A stretch of DNA of 61,229 bases from CAZHGD01 sp964531735 (GTDB taxonomy: Bacteria; Armatimonadota; UBA10988). The notes under the pieces were generated by a model. It searched no databases and had not been told where the DNA came from. It was given only the letters and a program-made list of their open reading frames with translations. How positions within the stretch are numbered: the first letter of the stretch is position 1; every line of letters begins with the position of its first letter. Below are positions 59,570-61,229 of this stretch, piece by piece. The translations under genes were made by a program, and so were the position numbers. The DNA is taken from positions 1 through 61,229 of the forward strand of contig CAZHGD010000020.1 of assembly GCA_964531735.1 (NCBI GenBank), written 5' to 3'.

Positions 59570-61229
59570 ATGCCGATTGTCTATCCTGAGCTACTCCAGA
59601 CACTAATCGACGTCCCCGACCACCGCGCCAAGACTGCCGGGCTCAATGCGGCCGTTGCTCAGATAGAGGGCTGGGTCGCAACCAGTCACTTGCCGTTCTT
59701 TCCGGACTACACTGACCATGGCATCGCGCATCTTCAGCACGTCCTTGACACGGCTGTTGGACTGATGACAGAGGAGGCGCGGCGTCTCGTGACCCCGGCC
59801 GACGCCGTTGTGCTGATCCTCTCGACGGTGCTGCACGATTCGGCGATGCACCTCCACGAGGCCGGCATCGAGGCGCTGCTCACAGGTTGGGCCAAGGACT
59901 TCCACATAGAGCCATTCGACCGCCGCCGCTGGCCGGAGTTGTGGAGCGAATTCGTATTCGATGCAAGGCAGTGGGACGACTGGAAGCTGGAGGCTGTTTT
60001 TGGGGCCGAGATCGCATCCGCAAAGGGCTTCGCTGTCCGCGACCCTCTGCCGCACCTAGCGAACTTGACCACGGCCGACCGGAAGCTGATCGGCGAGTTC
60101 ATCAGGCACCATCACGCTCGTCTGGCCCACCAGTTCGCAGTGCACGGTGTGCCTGGTCCGGAAGGACAACCCTTGAAGCTGAGTGACCATGTTGACAAGG
60201 ATCTGTGCGACCTGGCCGGGCTGGTTGCCCGGAGTCACGGCCTGCCGCTCCGAGCCTGCCTGGGACCGCTACGCGACTATCACCTTCTGGACTACAACGG
60301 CGTCCATGCTGTGTACCTGATGGCGCTATTGCGTGTCTCCGACTACCTCCAGATCCTGCCCGACCGAGCCCCGCATGTCGTGTTCCGCTACCGACACATC
60401 CCGAGTTCGGCATCGCAACTCGAGTGGGCCACACACCACGCGATAAGGAACATGACACTGCACCGCGAGGATCCGGAGGCCCTCGAGATCCAGGTCCAAA
60501 CGTGCGACAGAAGTGTGTTCCTGCGCCTGACTGAGTGGCTGTCCGGGCTTCAGCACGAACTGGACTGCGCATGGGCCGTGCTGGGAGAATGCTATGGTCG
60601 AGTCGATACCCTCAGGAAGCTGGAACTAAGGCTCCGACGGGTGCGCTCGGATCTGGATGACGCGCTACAGCCGTTGCCCGCAGACGCGTTGCTGGAAGCG
60701 CAGACGCAGATGTTCCGAGTGCTGCGGCACAACCTAATCCGCCCACTCGAAGGCGCGCTCCAGTTGCTTGGACTGCGCGCGCCAACAGGTGAAGACCTGG
60801 AGCATGCTCGGGCATTGACGCTCCAAGCGAAGATGTGCGCAGACGGAGTCGATGCCTTCCTCGACGACCACCTTCCCAGGTACATGGTGCTTCAGCCTGT
60901 CGGCGCCCGTGAGTTCCTTCAGAGGCGCATCGATGCCTGGCGTACCCTCGCCAGACACCAAGGCGTCGAATGCACACTCAGTCTCGACGAGGTACCTGAC
61001 GAGGTGTTGATGAGAGCGGACGAGCGGCTTGGCATTGCGGTATACTGCTTGGTCGATAACGCAGTGAACGCCGCGCGCCGGCGCCCACAGGAAGACGGCC
61101 CGGGCCAGGTGGCCGTTGGGGCGGGCTGCTCAGGTGCGACGCTGACTATCTGGGTCAAGGACAACGGTGGTGGCATGCTAGGAATCTGTCCAACGGTTCG
61201 TCGCCGGTCCGGTCCCACCTGCCTGGCGG
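59570..61229 (+). CDS. HD-domain / GHKL (Hsp90-like) ATPase protein, 3' end outside window
   Basis: The frame stays open from ATG 59570 (GAGGG 8 bases upstream) to the window end, about 553 codons. The N-terminal half is an HD phosphohydrolase-like domain: DYTDHGIAHLQHVL and STVLHDSAMHLHEAG supply H...HD, with further His in FIRHHHARLAHQF. The last 80 residues start a GHKL ATPase: CLVDNAVNAARR (N box) and WVKDNGGGM (G1). A helical linker joins them (MFRVLRHNLIRPLEGALQLLGL). HD plus Hsp90-type ATPase proteins of this kind occur in prokaryotic conflict gene sets. Codons are visibly less GC-biased than in the neighbours (many NNA and NNT), suggesting recent acquisition. Confidence 0.75.
   Translation, partial: MPIVYPELLQTLIDVPDHRAKTAGLNAAVAQIEGWVATSHLPFFPDYTDHGIAHLQHVLDTAVGLMTEEARRLVTPADAVVLILSTVLHDSAMHLHEAGIEALLTGWAKDFHIEPFDRRRWPELWSEFVFDARQWDDWKLEAVFGAEIASAKGFAVRDPLPHLANLTTADRKLIGEFIRHHHARLAHQFAVHGVPGPEGQPLKLSDHVDKDLCDLAGLVARSHGLPLRACLGPLRDYHLLDYNGVHAVYLMALLRVSDYLQILPDRAPHVVFRYRHIPSSASQLEWATHHAIRNMTLHREDPEALEIQVQTCDRSVFLRLTEWLSGLQHELDCAWAVLGECYGRVDTLRKLELRLRRVRSDLDDALQPLPADALLEAQTQMFRVLRHNLIRPLEGALQLLGLRAPTGEDLEHARALTLQAKMCADGVDAFLDDHLPRYMVLQPVGAREFLQRRIDAWRTLARHQGVECTLSLDEVPDEVLMRADERLGIAVYCLVDNAVNAARRRPQEDGPGQVAVGAGCSGATLTIWVKDNGGGMLGICPTVRRRSGPTCLA

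Noticed and set aside
1..61229. tRNA, rRNA and known riboswitch elements
   Set aside because: Intergenic regions were read for cloverleaf and common aptamer patterns; none was convincing by eye. A covariance search would be decisive.

Overview
The window is a 61 kb piece of a very GC-rich bacterial chromosome with tightly packed genes. It carries about 47 protein genes and no RNA gene, CRISPR array or insertion sequence that I can recognise. A type IV pseudopilin at 23.8-24.6 kb has the N-terminal signature (FTLIELLVVIAIIAILA, then LFPVFAKAREKSR) and the H-X9-DG tail that I associate with Armatimonadota and with other environmental phyla rich in DUF1559 proteins. Lipoproteins, an outer-membrane beta-barrel and CcmF indicate a diderm cell. 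The phylum is inferred, not proven.

Layout. 0-7 kb: secreted Gly-rich and FG-GAP-like proteins, a CobA-HemD fusion (siroheme/tetrapyrrole), a DASS carrier with a sugar isomerase, and an NDP-sugar epimerase-like protein divergent from a degenerate KdsC-like HAD protein. 7-15 kb: gcvH-lipM (lipoyl assembly), secreted carbohydrate-active proteins, a HemL-fold aminotransferase and a ceramidase-like hydrolase. 15-18 kb: housekeeping genes tpiA, rplU, rpmA and obgE. 18-29 kb: transporters, a four-gene minus-strand operon (MFS, GATase-like, FAD oxidoreductase, sialidase-like), the pseudopilin, a HAMP sensor, an aldo/keto-like protein, Nudix, CapA-like and pentapeptide/TPR proteins.

29.6-44.2 kb is the most striking part. 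An eight-gene minus-strand operon (39096 to 29611) encodes CcmF, an MtrA/DmsE-like decaheme cytochrome, a 543-aa outer-membrane barrel, three further multiheme cytochromes (7, 11 and 7 hemes), a four-helix cytochrome b and an 18-heme predicted lipoprotein. A divergent nine-heme lipoprotein and a nearby octaheme HAO-like cytochrome bring the total to 68 CXXCH and two CX4CH motifs. The likely job is electron transfer from menaquinol (cytochrome b plus the membrane-anchored c7) across the periplasm and through the barrel to the cell surface. The 18-heme protein contains seven diheme modules with a 38-residue period, an architecture I do not recognise from described conduits.

45.7-49.5 kb is a sugar-catabolic operon (ROK kinase, Gfo/Idh dehydrogenase, split transketolase). 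49.5-52.1 kb holds a probable RiPP system: two paralogous radical SAM/SPASM proteins flank a 58-aa peptide gene that has its own promoter and a Cys-containing tail. 52.1-59.4 kb encodes a GH42-like protein, two tandem paralogous secreted proteins of unknown family and a UroD-like protein. The right edge holds the start of a gene, visibly less GC-biased than its neighbours, for an HD-domain/GHKL-ATPase protein. It resembles HD-ATPase proteins of prokaryotic conflict systems and is cut by the window end.
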